Source: an uncultured Clostridia bacterium
Lineage (GTDB): Bacteria; Bacillota; Clostridia; Oscillospirales; Acutalibacteraceae
Reading direction: 5' to 3'
Length of the DNA stretch: 44,336 bases
Assembly: GCA_937898195.1 (NCBI GenBank)
Contig: CALEJD010000085.1
Span: 1-44,336, forward strand
Each line of letters starts with the position of its first letter. Within the stretch, counting starts at the first letter, position 1. The notes under the pieces were generated by a model. That model made no database searches. It saw nothing but the letters and a program-made list of their open reading frames with translations, and was not told the DNA's origin. This document shows positions 16,251-24,777 of the stretch, piece by piece. The translations under genes and the position numbers were made by a program.

Positions 16251-18317
16251 TTATTCTTCGTCAACTTTTGCTTCTGCAATAACTTTTTCAACGATGTTCT
16301 GTGGAGCTTGTTCATAACGAGTGAACTCAAATGAGAATGAGCCACGACCTGCTGTTACTGAACGGAGAACTGTTGTAAAGTCACCCATTTCAGCCATTGG
16401 AACTTCTGCTGTAAGCTCTTGCATTCTTGGTTCGTCTGCAGGGCCCATACCAAGAACTCTACCACGACGTTTTGTGATGTCGCCCATAATATCACCAAGG
16501 TTGTCATCAGGCATTAAAGCAACGAGTGTACCAACTGGTTCAAGAATTGTTGGGTCAGCCTTTGGAATACCAGCTTTATATGCAAGTGATGCCGCCATCT
16601 TGAATGCCATTTCTGATGAGTCAACTGGGTGGTAAGAACCATCATAAAGAGTAGCCTTAACACCTACCATTGGGTAGCCAGCGAGAACGCCCTTAAGAAC
16701 GCAATCGCGAAGACCTTTTTCAACTGCTGGGAAGAAGTTCTTTGGAACTGCGCCGCCGAATACTTCTTCTTCGAAAATAAGTTCGTCGCTATCGCAAGGT
16801 TCGAAGCGGATATGTACATCACCGAATTGACCGTGACCACCTGACTGTTTCTTGTGTTTACCTTGTGCTTCTGCTGATTTTCTGATTGTTTCTCTGTAAG
16901 CAACTTTTGGAACAGAAAGGTCAACTTCAACACCAAATTTATTCTTAAGCTTTGAAACGATTACGTCAAGATGCTGTTCGCCAAGACCAGAAAGAACTTG
17001 TTCTTTTGTTTCTTTATTAATAGCGAATGAGATTGATGGGTCTTCTTCCATAAGTCTGAAAAGTCCCTGTGCAACTTTTTCTTCTTCGCCCTTTTTGCGA
17101 ACGTTAACTGCCATTGAAAGACAAGGTTTAGGAGCATCAACGCCGTCGAGAATTACGATGTTCTTTGCATCGCAAAGAGTGTCGCCAGTTTTAACACCTG
17201 CAAGCTTTGTAACAACGCCGATATCACCCGCGATGATTTCATTTGCGTCTTCTTGTTTGCCACCCTTAACAGTAACAATTTTACCCATCTTTTCTGTTTC
17301 GCCTGTACGAACATTGTAAGCTTGAGTATCAGGAGCGAGTTTGCCTGAAACTACTTTAAAGAATGACATTTTACCAACGAATGGGTCAGCAACTGTTTTA
17401 AAGCAGATTGCTGCAAGTGGTCCGTTAATATCGCAAGGAAGAATTGTTTCTTCGCCACTTTCTGTTTTTGCTGTTTCGCCTGCATAACCGAATGCACCAG
17501 GGACTGACCAAGCAAGACCATAAAGAAGCTGGTCAACGCCTGCGCCTGTAAGACCTGCAACTGCATAAACAGGATAAATTGAACCGTCGAAAATGCCAAG
17601 GCAAAGACCTTTAAGAATTTCTTCTTGTGTGAATGTTTCACCTTCGAAGAATTTTTCCATAAGAGCGTCGTCAGTTGTAGCAACAGCTTCCATAAATGCT
17701 GACGTCATTTCTTCGATAACTGGGTCATTTGGCATTGGAACTTCTGTTGCCTTGCAATCGTCATAAGCATAAGCTTTGCCTGTCATAAGGTTAACATAAG
17801 CTTTTGTGAGATTGCCTTCCATATAAGGAATAATTGTTGGGCAAAGCTTGTTGCCATAAACTTCTTTAAGAGCTTCAAATGTTTTGTAGAAGCTTCTGTG
17901 GTCAGAGTCAGTTTTTGTGATAGCAAAGAATTTCGCAAGACCACGTTTTTCGGCTGCTTTGAAAGCCTTTTCTGTACCAACGTCAACGCCTGAGCCAGCA
18001 CTTGTAACGATAAGAACTGCTTCTGCTGCACGAACTGCTTCTGCTGCACCATTTTCAAAGTCAAAAAGACCTGGAGCATCTATAAAATTCAACTTTGTGT
18101 TATCCCATTCAATAGCTGCCATAGCAGATGAAACTGATGACTTTCTTCTCTTTTCTTCTGCGTCGAAGTCGAGAACTGTGTTACCGTCAGCAACTTTACC
18201 AAGTCTGTCAGTTGCGCCTGACACATAAAGCATTGCTTCACAAAGTGTAGTTTTTCCTTTTCCGCCGTGACCAAGCACAGCAATATTTCTGATGTTGTTT
18301 GAGGTATAAGCCTTCAT
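16251..18317 (-). CDS. Elongation factor G-like GTPase (EF-G paralogue)
   Basis: A 688-residue translational GTPase with the five-domain EF-G layout. The P-loop is GHGGKGKT (16-23) rather than the canonical AHVDAGKT. Switch II is DAPGLFDF (80-87), with Leu84 where canonical EF-G has the catalytic His of DTPGH. The base-recognition motif is TKTD (134-137) instead of NKMD. These changes mark the EF-G-like paralogue family rather than the translocase FusA itself; activity may be in a stress or ribosome-recycling role, but function is not established from sequence. Domain IV with GGHGQFGDVHI is intact. The ATG at 18317 has GGGAAGAG upstream; an earlier in-frame start lacks support. Confidence 0.88.
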   Translation of the reverse strand: MKAYTSNNIRNIAVLGHGGKGKTTLCEAMLYVSGATDRLGKVADGNTVLDFDAEEKRRKSSVSSAMAAIEWDNTKLNFIDAPGLFDFENGAAEAVRAAEAVLIVTSAGSGVDVGTEKAFKAAEKRGLAKFFAITKTDSDHRSFYKTFEALKEVYGNKLCPTIIPYMEGNLTKAYVNLMTGKAYAYDDCKATEVPMPNDPVIEEMTSAFMEAVATTDDALMEKFFEGETFTQEEILKGLCLGIFDGSIYPVYAVAGLTGAGVDQLLYGLAWSVPGAFGYAGETAKTESGEETILPCDINGPLAAICFKTVADPFVGKMSFFKVVSGKLAPDTQAYNVRTGETEKMGKIVTVKGGKQEDANEIIAGDIGVVTKLAGVKTGDTLCDAKNIVILDGVDAPKPCLSMAVNVRKKGEEEKVAQGLFRLMEEDPSISFAINKETKEQVLSGLGEQHLDVIVSKLKNKFGVEVDLSVPKVAYRETIRKSAEAQGKHKKQSGGHGQFGDVHIRFEPCDSDELIFEEEVFGGAVPKNFFPAVEKGLRDCVLKGVLAGYPMVGVKATLYDGSYHPVDSSEMAFKMAASLAYKAGIPKADPTILEPVGTLVALMPDDNLGDIMGDITKRRGRVLGMGPADEPRMQELTAEVPMAEMGDFTTVLRSVTAGRGSFSFEFTRYEQAPQNIVEKVIAEAKVDEE

Positions 18318-18390
18318 AAGCTCTTCCCTACCTTTCCCTAAGTATACCAATATGTGAAAAATATATAGAATTTTTCAACACGTTATTGGA

Positions 18391-18420
18391 ATTATAGCAC
18401 AATTGCATAAAGTATGCAAT
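18391..18420 (-). promoter_or_regulatory. EF-G-like gene promoter with palindrome at the -35
   Basis: On the minus strand TTGCAT (18414-18419) and TATAAT (18391-18396) are separated by 17 bases. The -35 lies inside a perfect inverted repeat, ATTGCATA-AAG-TATGCAAT (18402-18420), which could be a repressor or activator site. Confidence 0.7.
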
Positions 18421-18473
18421 AATAATTTCATAAGTTTTGAAATATTTTTATATTAGTAATAGTTGTTTTTCTG

Positions 18474-18502
18474 TTGATTTTTCATATTTATAAAGTTATA
18501 AT
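18474..18502 (+). promoter_or_regulatory. murD promoter
   Basis: TTGATT (18474-18479) and TATAAT (18497-18502) with a 17-base spacer, about 35 bases before the murD ATG. Confidence 0.7.
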
Positions 18503-18536
18503 TATTCTATATGCGAAATTTAAGGAGAAGAGAATT

Positions 18537-19820
18537 ATGTTACCTCCAATTATTGAATTTTTGAAAGATAAAAAAGTGCTTATTCTAGGCTTTGGTCGAG
18601 AGGGCAAAAGCACATACAATTATATAAGGAAATATTTGCCTGAAAAAATGCTCGGTATTGGCGACGGCAGAGAGCAAAAAATTGATGACAATAATGTGGA
18701 ATATTTCTGTGGTGAAGACTATCTTTCACATATTGGTAAGTTCGATATTGTTATGAAAAGTCCGGGTATCTCATTTGTGAATGTTGACGTTCCCGAAAAT
18801 ACTTATGTAACTTGCCAGACAGATTTGTTCTTGAAATTTGCGCCTTGCAAGAAAATCGGCGTAACTGGTTCAAAGGGTAAAACAACAACATCAACTCTCA
18901 CATATAAAATGCTTTGTGCGGGTGGGGTGGATTGCGAATTGATGGGTAATATGGGACTCCCTGTACTTGACTATATTGAAGAAATGACTGCTGATAAAAT
19001 CGCAGTTATTGAAATGTCGTCACATCAGCTTGAATTTACAAGAAACTCACCTGACGTTTCAATTCTCACAAATATTTATGAAGAACACCTTGAACATTAT
19101 AAGGGTGGAATGACGGGCTATGTGAATGCGAAACTCAATATTGTCCGTCATCAAGGTGAAAAAGATACATTTATTTATAATGGTACACAGGGTGTTGAAC
19201 CTTATCTCGATTTGAATACAGTTAAATCAAACGCTATTGCAATAAAAAAAGATGCTGACTTACCATTTGAGATTGACAATATCCATTTAGCTGGCGAGCA
19301 TAATCGTCACGATGTGCTTTATGCATATACTGCAGCATCAAAATTCGGTGTAACAGCAGAAGATGCAAAAAAAGCCATTGATGATTTTGAAGGCATTGAG
19401 CATAGAATGGAAAACGTCGGCACATATAAAGGTGTTACATTCTATAATGATTGTATCGCAACGATTCCACATGCAGTAATGTGTGCAGTCAATGCAATTA
19501 AAGCAAATACTCTCATAATCGGTGGCAAGGATAGGGGAATTGATTATACTGACTTTGCAGTTGACCTTGAAAACAGCGACTTGAGTGTGATTATCGGCAC
19601 AAAAACAACTGGGCACAAAATTATTGATATGATGCTCCAAAACGGCACAAAGAAAAAACTTATCAAAGCAGAAAACCTTGAAGAAGCAGTGAAGTCTGCT
19701 TATGAGAACACAAAGGGCATTTGTATCTTGTCCCCAGCGGCATCAAGTTATAATGAATATAAAAACTTTGAAGAAAAAGGCAGACATTATAAAGAACTCA
19801 TTAAGAAATACGGTGAATAA
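18537..19820 (+). CDS. murD: UDP-N-acetylmuramoyl-L-alanine:D-glutamate ligase
   Basis: A 427-residue cytosolic Mur ligase that adds D-glutamate to UDP-MurNAc-L-Ala. The N-terminal Rossmann part has VLILGFGREGKS, the central ATPase part has the P-loop GSKGKTTTS, the HIS/NHL-like EMSSHQLEF and the downstream EH in IYEEHLEH, and the C-terminus ends with LSPAASSYNEYKNFEEKGR, the MurD signature. AAGGAG lies 9 bases before the ATG at 18537; upstream in-frame codons lack a binding site. It is away from a dcw cluster and heads an operon with a NUDIX gene and maf. Confidence 0.93.
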   Translation: MLPPIIEFLKDKKVLILGFGREGKSTYNYIRKYLPEKMLGIGDGREQKIDDNNVEYFCGEDYLSHIGKFDIVMKSPGISFVNVDVPENTYVTCQTDLFLKFAPCKKIGVTGSKGKTTTSTLTYKMLCAGGVDCELMGNMGLPVLDYIEEMTADKIAVIEMSSHQLEFTRNSPDVSILTNIYEEHLEHYKGGMTGYVNAKLNIVRHQGEKDTFIYNGTQGVEPYLDLNTVKSNAIAIKKDADLPFEIDNIHLAGEHNRHDVLYAYTAASKFGVTAEDAKKAIDDFEGIEHRMENVGTYKGVTFYNDCIATIPHAVMCAVNAIKANTLIIGGKDRGIDYTDFAVDLENSDLSVIIGTKTTGHKIIDMMLQNGTKKKLIKAENLEEAVKSAYENTKGICILSPAASSYNEYKNFEEKGRHYKELIKKYGE

Positions 19821-19821
19821 T

Positions 19822-20367
19822 ATGGACTTAACAGAAAAACCAATAAATCAAGAATATAAATTTAAGGGCAAAATCGTTAATATGCGCGTTGACGATGCAC
19901 TTCTTCCTAATGGTACAGTTGCAAAACGTGAAATCGTTGAGCATAATGGTGGCGTGTGCGTAGCGCCACTTGATAAAGATTATAATTTATATTTTGTAAA
20001 ACAGTTCCGTTATCCTTATATGGAAGTTGTTACAGAATTACCTGCAGGTAAGCTTGAAAAAGGTGAAGACCCTTTTGAAGCGGGTAAAAGAGAATTAAAA
20101 GAAGAAACAGGTGCTGTGGCAAATAAATATATTAGTTTAGGCAAACTTTACCCAACACCCGGTTATTGTGGTGAAATTATTCATATGTATCTTGCAACTG
20201 AGTTGGAGTTTGGTGAACAGAGTCCTGACGAAGACGAGTTTTTAGAAGTTTATAAAATTTCGCTTAAAGAAGCAGTCAAGATGGTAATGAACGGTGAATT
20301 GCCCGACAGTAAAACACAGACAATGATTCTCAAAATCAATCAACTTAAAAACGAGGGCAAAATATGA
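19822..20367 (+). CDS. NUDIX hydrolase, ADP-ribose pyrophosphatase-like
   Basis: A 181-residue NUDIX enzyme. The complete NUDIX box G-x5-E-x7-REUXEEXGU is present, ending in RELKEETGA, with metal-binding glutamates. The flanking FRYPYMEVVTELPAG and PTPGYCGE are typical of ADP-ribose pyrophosphatases (NudF type), which cleave ADP-ribose to AMP and ribose-5-phosphate. The ATG at 19822 begins 1 base after the murD stop, so the ribosome can pass directly; the frame extends upstream inside murD without significance. It overlaps maf by 4 bases. Confidence 0.9.
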   Translation: MDLTEKPINQEYKFKGKIVNMRVDDALLPNGTVAKREIVEHNGGVCVAPLDKDYNLYFVKQFRYPYMEVVTELPAGKLEKGEDPFEAGKRELKEETGAVANKYISLGKLYPTPGYCGEIIHMYLATELEFGEQSPDEDEFLEVYKISLKEAVKMVMNGELPDSKTQTMILKINQLKNEGKI

Positions 20368-20915
20368 AACTTGTACTTGCATCAAAATCCCCCAGAAGAA
20401 GTGAAATATTAAAAAACGCAGGGTTTGATTTTGTAATCCGCACAGCAGATGCCGATGAAACAATTAAAGAAGGCACAAATCCCGAAGATGCCGTAGTGAT
20501 GCTCGCGGCACGAAAAGCAATGGCTGTTGAAAGAGCAAAAGACGAAGTAGTTCTTGGTGCTGACACTATTGTTGTGCTTGACGATAAAATACTCGGCAAG
20601 CCAAAAGACCGCGAAGATGCATTTAATATGTTAAGAAGTCTTTCAGGTAGGGTTCATTCTGTATTTACAGGCGTTTGCGCAATAAGTGATAAAGGGTCAA
20701 TGACTTTTGCAGAAGAAACAAAAGTTGAGTTTTATCCATTAACTGACGAAGAAATAAATACTTATATTGACTCAAATGATTGCTATGACAAAGCAGGTGC
20801 TTATGGCATTCAAGGGCTTGCATCAAAGTTTATCAGAGGGATAAATGGCGACTATTTTAACGTTGTTGGATTGCCAATAAGTTCGGTTTATAAAAAGATT
20901 TTAAAAAATCAATAA
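20364..20915 (+). CDS. maf: Maf family nucleoside triphosphate pyrophosphatase
   Basis: A 183-residue house-cleaning enzyme of the Maf/HAM1 superfamily. The N-terminal LASKSPRRSEIL, the central VVLGADTIVVLD and KPKDREDAFNMLRSLSGR, and the late YDKAGAYGIQG are all signature segments. Maf proteins hydrolyse dTTP/UTP and modified nucleotides and were first linked to septum inhibition. It overlaps the NUDIX gene by ATGA, so both pyrophosphatases are probably made together from the murD promoter. Confidence 0.95.
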   Translation: MKLVLASKSPRRSEILKNAGFDFVIRTADADETIKEGTNPEDAVVMLAARKAMAVERAKDEVVLGADTIVVLDDKILGKPKDREDAFNMLRSLSGRVHSVFTGVCAISDKGSMTFAEETKVEFYPLTDEEINTYIDSNDCYDKAGAYGIQGLASKFIRGINGDYFNVVGLPISSVYKKILKNQ

Positions 20916-20923
20916 AATTTTGA

Positions 20924-20952
20924 TTGACATTTTGCGAAATTTGTTGTAAATT
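20924..20952 (+). promoter_or_regulatory. Strong promoter of the unknown membrane protein
   Basis: A consensus TTGACA (20924-20929) and TAAATT (20947-20952) with a 17-base spacer, 44 bases before the ATG at 20996. Confidence 0.75.
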
Positions 20953-20995
20953 TAGTATGTATATGAATACATATCATTGAAAGGGGAACCTAAAA

Positions 20996-22033
20996 ATGGC
21001 AAAAAAGGTTAGAACTCCCGAAGAAGTACAGGCTAGATTAGAAAAGAAAGCCGCTAAAAGAAAGCTCTTCTTTGGAACATTTACAAAAGCATTAGCATTC
21101 TTCCTTGCAATCGCAATGGTTTATTCACTTGCTATTATTGCTTTTACACCAGCAACAGTTGCACCAACAGGTGGCACAGTTCAGTCTGGTAACACATCAA
21201 ATGGTTTTGATGATTATGATGATGGCTCATCAAACTCAGGCACAGGCGACGCAGGCACAAATGATGCTGGCAACGCAGGTAATGCTGGCAACGCAGGCGG
21301 TAGTGCAGCAAACAATAGCAAAAACGCAGAATATGTTAAGCTTTTGAATGATGCAACAGCAAAAGCAGCAAGTATGGGATATAATTGGGAAAGAATGGCA
21401 GCATTCGAAAATCCAGAAAACCCACTTCAGGTATTAGACAAAGATGGTAAAGACGCAAGTGATTCACTTAACTCAATCATTGCCTTGGTTGATGACAAAG
21501 CAACAATTTCAGGTGTTGTAGGTGGCTTCCTTGATATTCCACAGGACGGCAAGCCATACACAGCAAAAGTTGCAAAAGGCCAGACAAAAGATGTTGAAGG
21601 CATGAGAGGTAAAGAAGATAAATTCTTACTTAAGGGCGCAGCACTTACAGCAAGCGACCTTGCAGGTGATGTAGCAGTAAATGGAAACACTTATACATTT
21701 AAGCTTGTAAACTGCAAGAACCCACAGAAAGATAGCAAGAATGCAATTCACCATGTAACAAATGACTTTATCACTATTGGTGAAGTTAGAGATGGCGTAG
21801 CAGGCGCATTGGGTAACTTTAGCTCAAGACTTAAGATTAACGATTCAACAGTAAATTACGATAGCATTGTTGTAGTTGCTGTAATTGAAAACGGCGCACT
21901 TAAATCAATGAAAGTTGATTACAGAATGGATGTAACTGAATTGAATCTTGTAGCTGACTTGGTTATCACAAAGATTCCTATGACAGGTAAAGGTGCAGGC
22001 AAAATTTCAATGACTTACAATAATTTTGCATAA
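20996..22033 (+). CDS. Membrane-anchored extracellular protein of unknown function
   Basis: A 345-residue protein that I do not recognise. A basic cytoplasmic start (1-28) rich in Lys and Arg is followed by one membrane segment (about 29-50), a Gly/Asn/Asp/Ala-rich linker (about 58-112) and a soluble domain (about 115-345) of mixed character, with no Cys cluster, metal motif or known enzyme signature visible. The topology implies a cell-surface domain on a flexible stalk. It has its own consensus promoter and a strong terminator, and AAAGGGG precedes the ATG, so it is probably abundant. It sits just upstream of the pilus locus but on a separate transcript. Confidence 0.7.
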   Translation: MAKKVRTPEEVQARLEKKAAKRKLFFGTFTKALAFFLAIAMVYSLAIIAFTPATVAPTGGTVQSGNTSNGFDDYDDGSSNSGTGDAGTNDAGNAGNAGNAGGSAANNSKNAEYVKLLNDATAKAASMGYNWERMAAFENPENPLQVLDKDGKDASDSLNSIIALVDDKATISGVVGGFLDIPQDGKPYTAKVAKGQTKDVEGMRGKEDKFLLKGAALTASDLAGDVAVNGNTYTFKLVNCKNPQKDSKNAIHHVTNDFITIGEVRDGVAGALGNFSSRLKINDSTVNYDSIVVVAVIENGALKSMKVDYRMDVTELNLVADLVITKIPMTGKGAGKISMTYNNFA

Positions 22034-22056
22034 TATTTAAGTGATTTTACTTATCC

Positions 22057-22095
22057 AATCCCGAAAGGAACTATGGTTCTTTTCGGGATTTTTTT
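22057..22095 (+). terminator. Terminator before the type IV pilus locus
   Basis: A 15-bp stem, AATCCCGAAAGGAAC (22057-22071) with GTTCTTTTCGGGATT (22076-22090) including one G-T pair, and a run of seven T. It isolates the upstream gene from the pilus operon. Confidence 0.92.
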
Positions 22096-22201
22096 GTCTA
22101 AATTTATTGTCAAAAAAACAACAAAATTTATTGTTGAAAAGATATGTCAAAATACACAAAATATAGTGTTCAATTTGTACGAGAAAAAGACGAAATTAGG
22201 G

Positions 22202-22315
22202 TTGATTTTAAGGCTTTTTGGTAGTAAAATAAATACGTATAAATATACACAATAGGGAGTAGTCTACTCTTTTTTAGAATTGATGACTTTTTAGGCTAAT
22301 CCACAATATATTGTG
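22202..22315 (+). promoter_or_regulatory. Type IV pilus operon promoter and structured leader
   Basis: TTGATT (22202-22207) and TAAAAT (22225-22230) with a 17-base spacer form the promoter. The following leader of about 110 bases contains a short hairpin, GAGTA-GTC-TACTC (22257-22269), directly followed by six T, like a weak intrinsic terminator, and a palindrome CACAATATATTGTG (22302-22315). The layout suggests attenuation or factor binding before the first pilus gene, but no known riboswitch was recognised. This accounts for most of the 312-base gap. Confidence 0.5.
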
Positions 22316-22345
22316 TTTGAACTTAATTCGGGAGGCGTTTTCCGT

Positions 22346-22867
22346 ATGAATATGAATATGGATATCAAAGATTTAATAGCAAAACTTAAATCAGGAAGTG
22401 GCAAAAACACCAACAAATCAGGTGGAAGCAGTTTTACAGCGTTTTTTGATAAAAATCCAAAAATGAAAGTGATTATTCCGGCGGTTTTTGTTGCAATTTC
22501 AGTTCTTGTTGCACTTGTAATTATCATATCAACAAAATCACCTGACATTGACACAACTCTGGTTGTTGGTGGCGAAGCACAGAATGTTGATGTTCTTCCA
22601 CAAGATGTCAGAGATTTAGAAGATATTGAAATTGAGGGTGGAAATGTTTTTGATGAGGTTGATGTTGCAAATGCAAAAATTACAGCAATCATCAAAAACT
22701 CTGACGGTTACTATACAGCAGTTATGGAAACAAAAACAAACTCATATTCAACACTTAATGTTGGTGACTACATAAATGGTTCATCATGGATGGTTGAAGA
22801 TATTACAGATGACGGCGTGTTAATCGCACTCGGCGAAAAGAAAGTTGAAATCAAATACGGTAAATAA
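22346..22867 (+). CDS. PilP/GspC-like small membrane protein, first gene of the pilus operon
   Basis: A 173-residue bitopic protein: a Lys/Gly/Ser-rich cytoplasmic region (1-45), one membrane segment (about 50-68) and an extracellular part. Residues about 110-170 have the alternating pattern of the PilP/GspC homology region (repeated beta strands with YINGSSWMVEDI and a final VLIAL). In diderms PilP links the inner-membrane PilMNO complex to the secretin N-domains. The assignment is from topology, size and position just before the secretin-N-domain protein, not from a firm signature. GGGAGG lies upstream of the ATG at 22346; the frame is open from a GTG at 22313. Confidence 0.55.
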   Translation: MNMNMDIKDLIAKLKSGSGKNTNKSGGSSFTAFFDKNPKMKVIIPAVFVAISVLVALVIIISTKSPDIDTTLVVGGEAQNVDVLPQDVRDLEDIEIEGGNVFDEVDVANAKITAIIKNSDGYYTAVMETKTNSYSTLNVGDYINGSSWMVEDITDDGVLIALGEKKVEIKYGK

Positions 22868-22931
22868 ATCGTGTTGAAATAAATTTTGTAATCATTTTAT
22901 TAACATAAAAGTTTTTTAGGGGGAACTAAAA

Positions 22932-24692
22932 ATGAAAGGTTCTAAGAAGTTCGGCAAATCAATTCTTGTAGTTGCTTTGTCACTGATTCTCATCTTCAGT
23001 GCTGTGGCTCCACTCACTGTTATGGGTTCAGAAAATTATGGTGGCGGTTCAAATGGAAACGGTCTTGGTCAATATCGTTACTACTCAGTTAAGAGCGGTG
23101 ATACAATGGCATCAATTGCTCAGAAAAACGGTATCACAATTAGCGATATTATGACTTATAACAATCTTGACAGTAATGACACTCTTTACAGAGGTCAAGT
23201 GCTCAAGCTCCCAATCACATCAGCTAACGCACCATCAAGCATTGTTTCATCAAAGATTACAATCAAAGCAAAAGATGCGAGCGTTAAAGACGTTGTTTCA
23301 GCTATCGCTTATAACGCAGGCTACACAGTAATCTTTAAGGGTACAGATTCAAAAATCAGTGTTGAATTCGAAAATATGTCTCCAATGAAAGCTCTTGACT
23401 ATGTTACAAGATTCGCAGGTCTTTCATATCTCAAAGATGGCAACACCCTTTTAATCTCAACTCCTGAAGACCTTAACACAACTTTCGTTGATTCACTTGT
23501 TCTCACAAAGTTTACACTCAAATATATCACTCATAGTGAACTTATGAGTCAGGCAAGTGCACTTGGCCTTTCAAGCATGAAGACAGTTTCTCAGTCAAAC
23601 AACCAAAGAGAAATCTGGATTAGCGCATATCCAAAAGAGATGGCAAAACTTAAAGAACTTATCGAAATTCTTGATGCAAGTGAAAATATCAGCGTAGGCA
23701 GCAACAGCATTGCAGCTGCATTTACCCCTATCAAACTTGACTATATCACAGCTTCTGAATTCTCAAGCCTTCTTGGCAGCCTTGGTCTTCATACAGGTAT
23801 CACAATGTCTTCATATCCAATGACATTGTTCGTATATGTAAGTGGTGTTCAGCTTTCAGATATTATGACAATCAAAAAGGTTGTTGACACAGAAGATGCA
23901 CTCAGCAATGTTCTTGGCGGTGACGGCACAACAACTCCTGATGGTTCAACAGGCGATAACACAACACCAAATCCTGATGATTCAACAGGTGATAACACAA
24001 CACCAGCTCCAGATGATTCAACAAACACAAATCCTGATGACTCAACAACAGAAGAACCAGTTGAAGAGCCAACAGTATTCGAGAAAATTGACCTTGTGAA
24101 TATCACAAGAAGTGATGCAGAAGCTCTTATTGCTAAATCAGGTGAATCTGTTACAACTTATGGTCATGACAGAATGACAAAATCTCTCTGGCTCTTTGGT
24201 ACACAGAGTGCAATCGATGCAGTTAAAGCACTTATCACAGCCGTTGACGAAAATGTTGCTTCTGCAGCAGACACAGTTCATACATACACAGCTCAAAATT
24301 GTACAGTTGATGAACTTATGAAACGTCTCCAAGGCGTAACATATGAAAATGTTTCATTCTATCAATATGACCATTCAAATATCACAAATAATATTATCGT
24401 TTATTGTGATGACACAACTTGGAATAACGAAATCTTGCCATTACTCCAAAAACTTGATTCAGTAGATGGCGCAAACGTTAAAACTTGGATTCCAGTAGCA
24501 TCAGCAGAAGGCGATGCAATAGCAGCATTAACTGAAAAAGTTAATACATTGAAAGGTCTTTATCCAGATGCATTTAGCGGTGTTGAAATCAGATATATCT
24601 TTATGGATAGTAAGACAGTCGTTTATGCAAATGCAACATCAGCTGAAGCAACAAGAATCAAGAATATCATATCAGCATTTGATAATGCATAA
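22932..24692 (+). CDS. LysM and secretin N-domain protein (barrel-less PilQ-like)
   Basis: A 586-residue exported protein. Signal peptide (1-31), LysM domain (about 48-94, with SVKSGDTMASIAQ and VLKLP) for binding peptidoglycan, an STN/N0-like domain (about 106-178, with ASVKDVVSAIA), several N1-like repeats of the secretin N-terminal kind (about 190-250, 265-322, 385-445 and further), and a Thr/Pro/Asp-rich linker (about 330-380). The C-terminal secretin barrel is missing altogether, as expected if there is no outer membrane. It most likely forms a collar in the cell wall through which the pilus passes and which docks on PilN-PilO-PilP. AGGGGGAA precedes the ATG. Function is inferred. Confidence 0.7.
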   Translation: MKGSKKFGKSILVVALSLILIFSAVAPLTVMGSENYGGGSNGNGLGQYRYYSVKSGDTMASIAQKNGITISDIMTYNNLDSNDTLYRGQVLKLPITSANAPSSIVSSKITIKAKDASVKDVVSAIAYNAGYTVIFKGTDSKISVEFENMSPMKALDYVTRFAGLSYLKDGNTLLISTPEDLNTTFVDSLVLTKFTLKYITHSELMSQASALGLSSMKTVSQSNNQREIWISAYPKEMAKLKELIEILDASENISVGSNSIAAAFTPIKLDYITASEFSSLLGSLGLHTGITMSSYPMTLFVYVSGVQLSDIMTIKKVVDTEDALSNVLGGDGTTTPDGSTGDNTTPNPDDSTGDNTTPAPDDSTNTNPDDSTTEEPVEEPTVFEKIDLVNITRSDAEALIAKSGESVTTYGHDRMTKSLWLFGTQSAIDAVKALITAVDENVASAADTVHTYTAQNCTVDELMKRLQGVTYENVSFYQYDHSNITNNIIVYCDDTTWNNEILPLLQKLDSVDGANVKTWIPVASAEGDAIAALTEKVNTLKGLYPDAFSGVEIRYIFMDSKTVVYANATSAEATRIKNIISAFDNA

Positions 24693-24704
24693 TTAAAATA
24701 ATTT

Positions 24705-24725
24705 GGGGTGCGAAATTCGCACCCC
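24705..24725 (+). other. Intra-operon hairpin without a T run
   Basis: GGGGTGCG (24705-24712) pairs with CGCACCCC (24718-24725) around AAATT. No T tract follows, so it is unlikely to terminate fully. It could protect the upstream mRNA from 3' exonucleases and lower expression of pilT onward. A similar hairpin occurs at 36965-36984. Confidence 0.6.
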
Positions 24726-24777
24726 TATACCCGCCTATATAAGTATTTTAGATTTTGAAGAAAAGAGATGAAAATTC

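Noticed and set aside
16985..17005. GAAC-GTTC palindrome resembling an SOS box
   Set aside because: The half-sites are only 2 bases apart instead of 4 and it lies inside the EF-G-like coding region.
22932..24692. A complete PilQ secretin
   Set aside because: The C-terminal barrel-forming domain is absent; only LysM and N-domain-like repeats are present.
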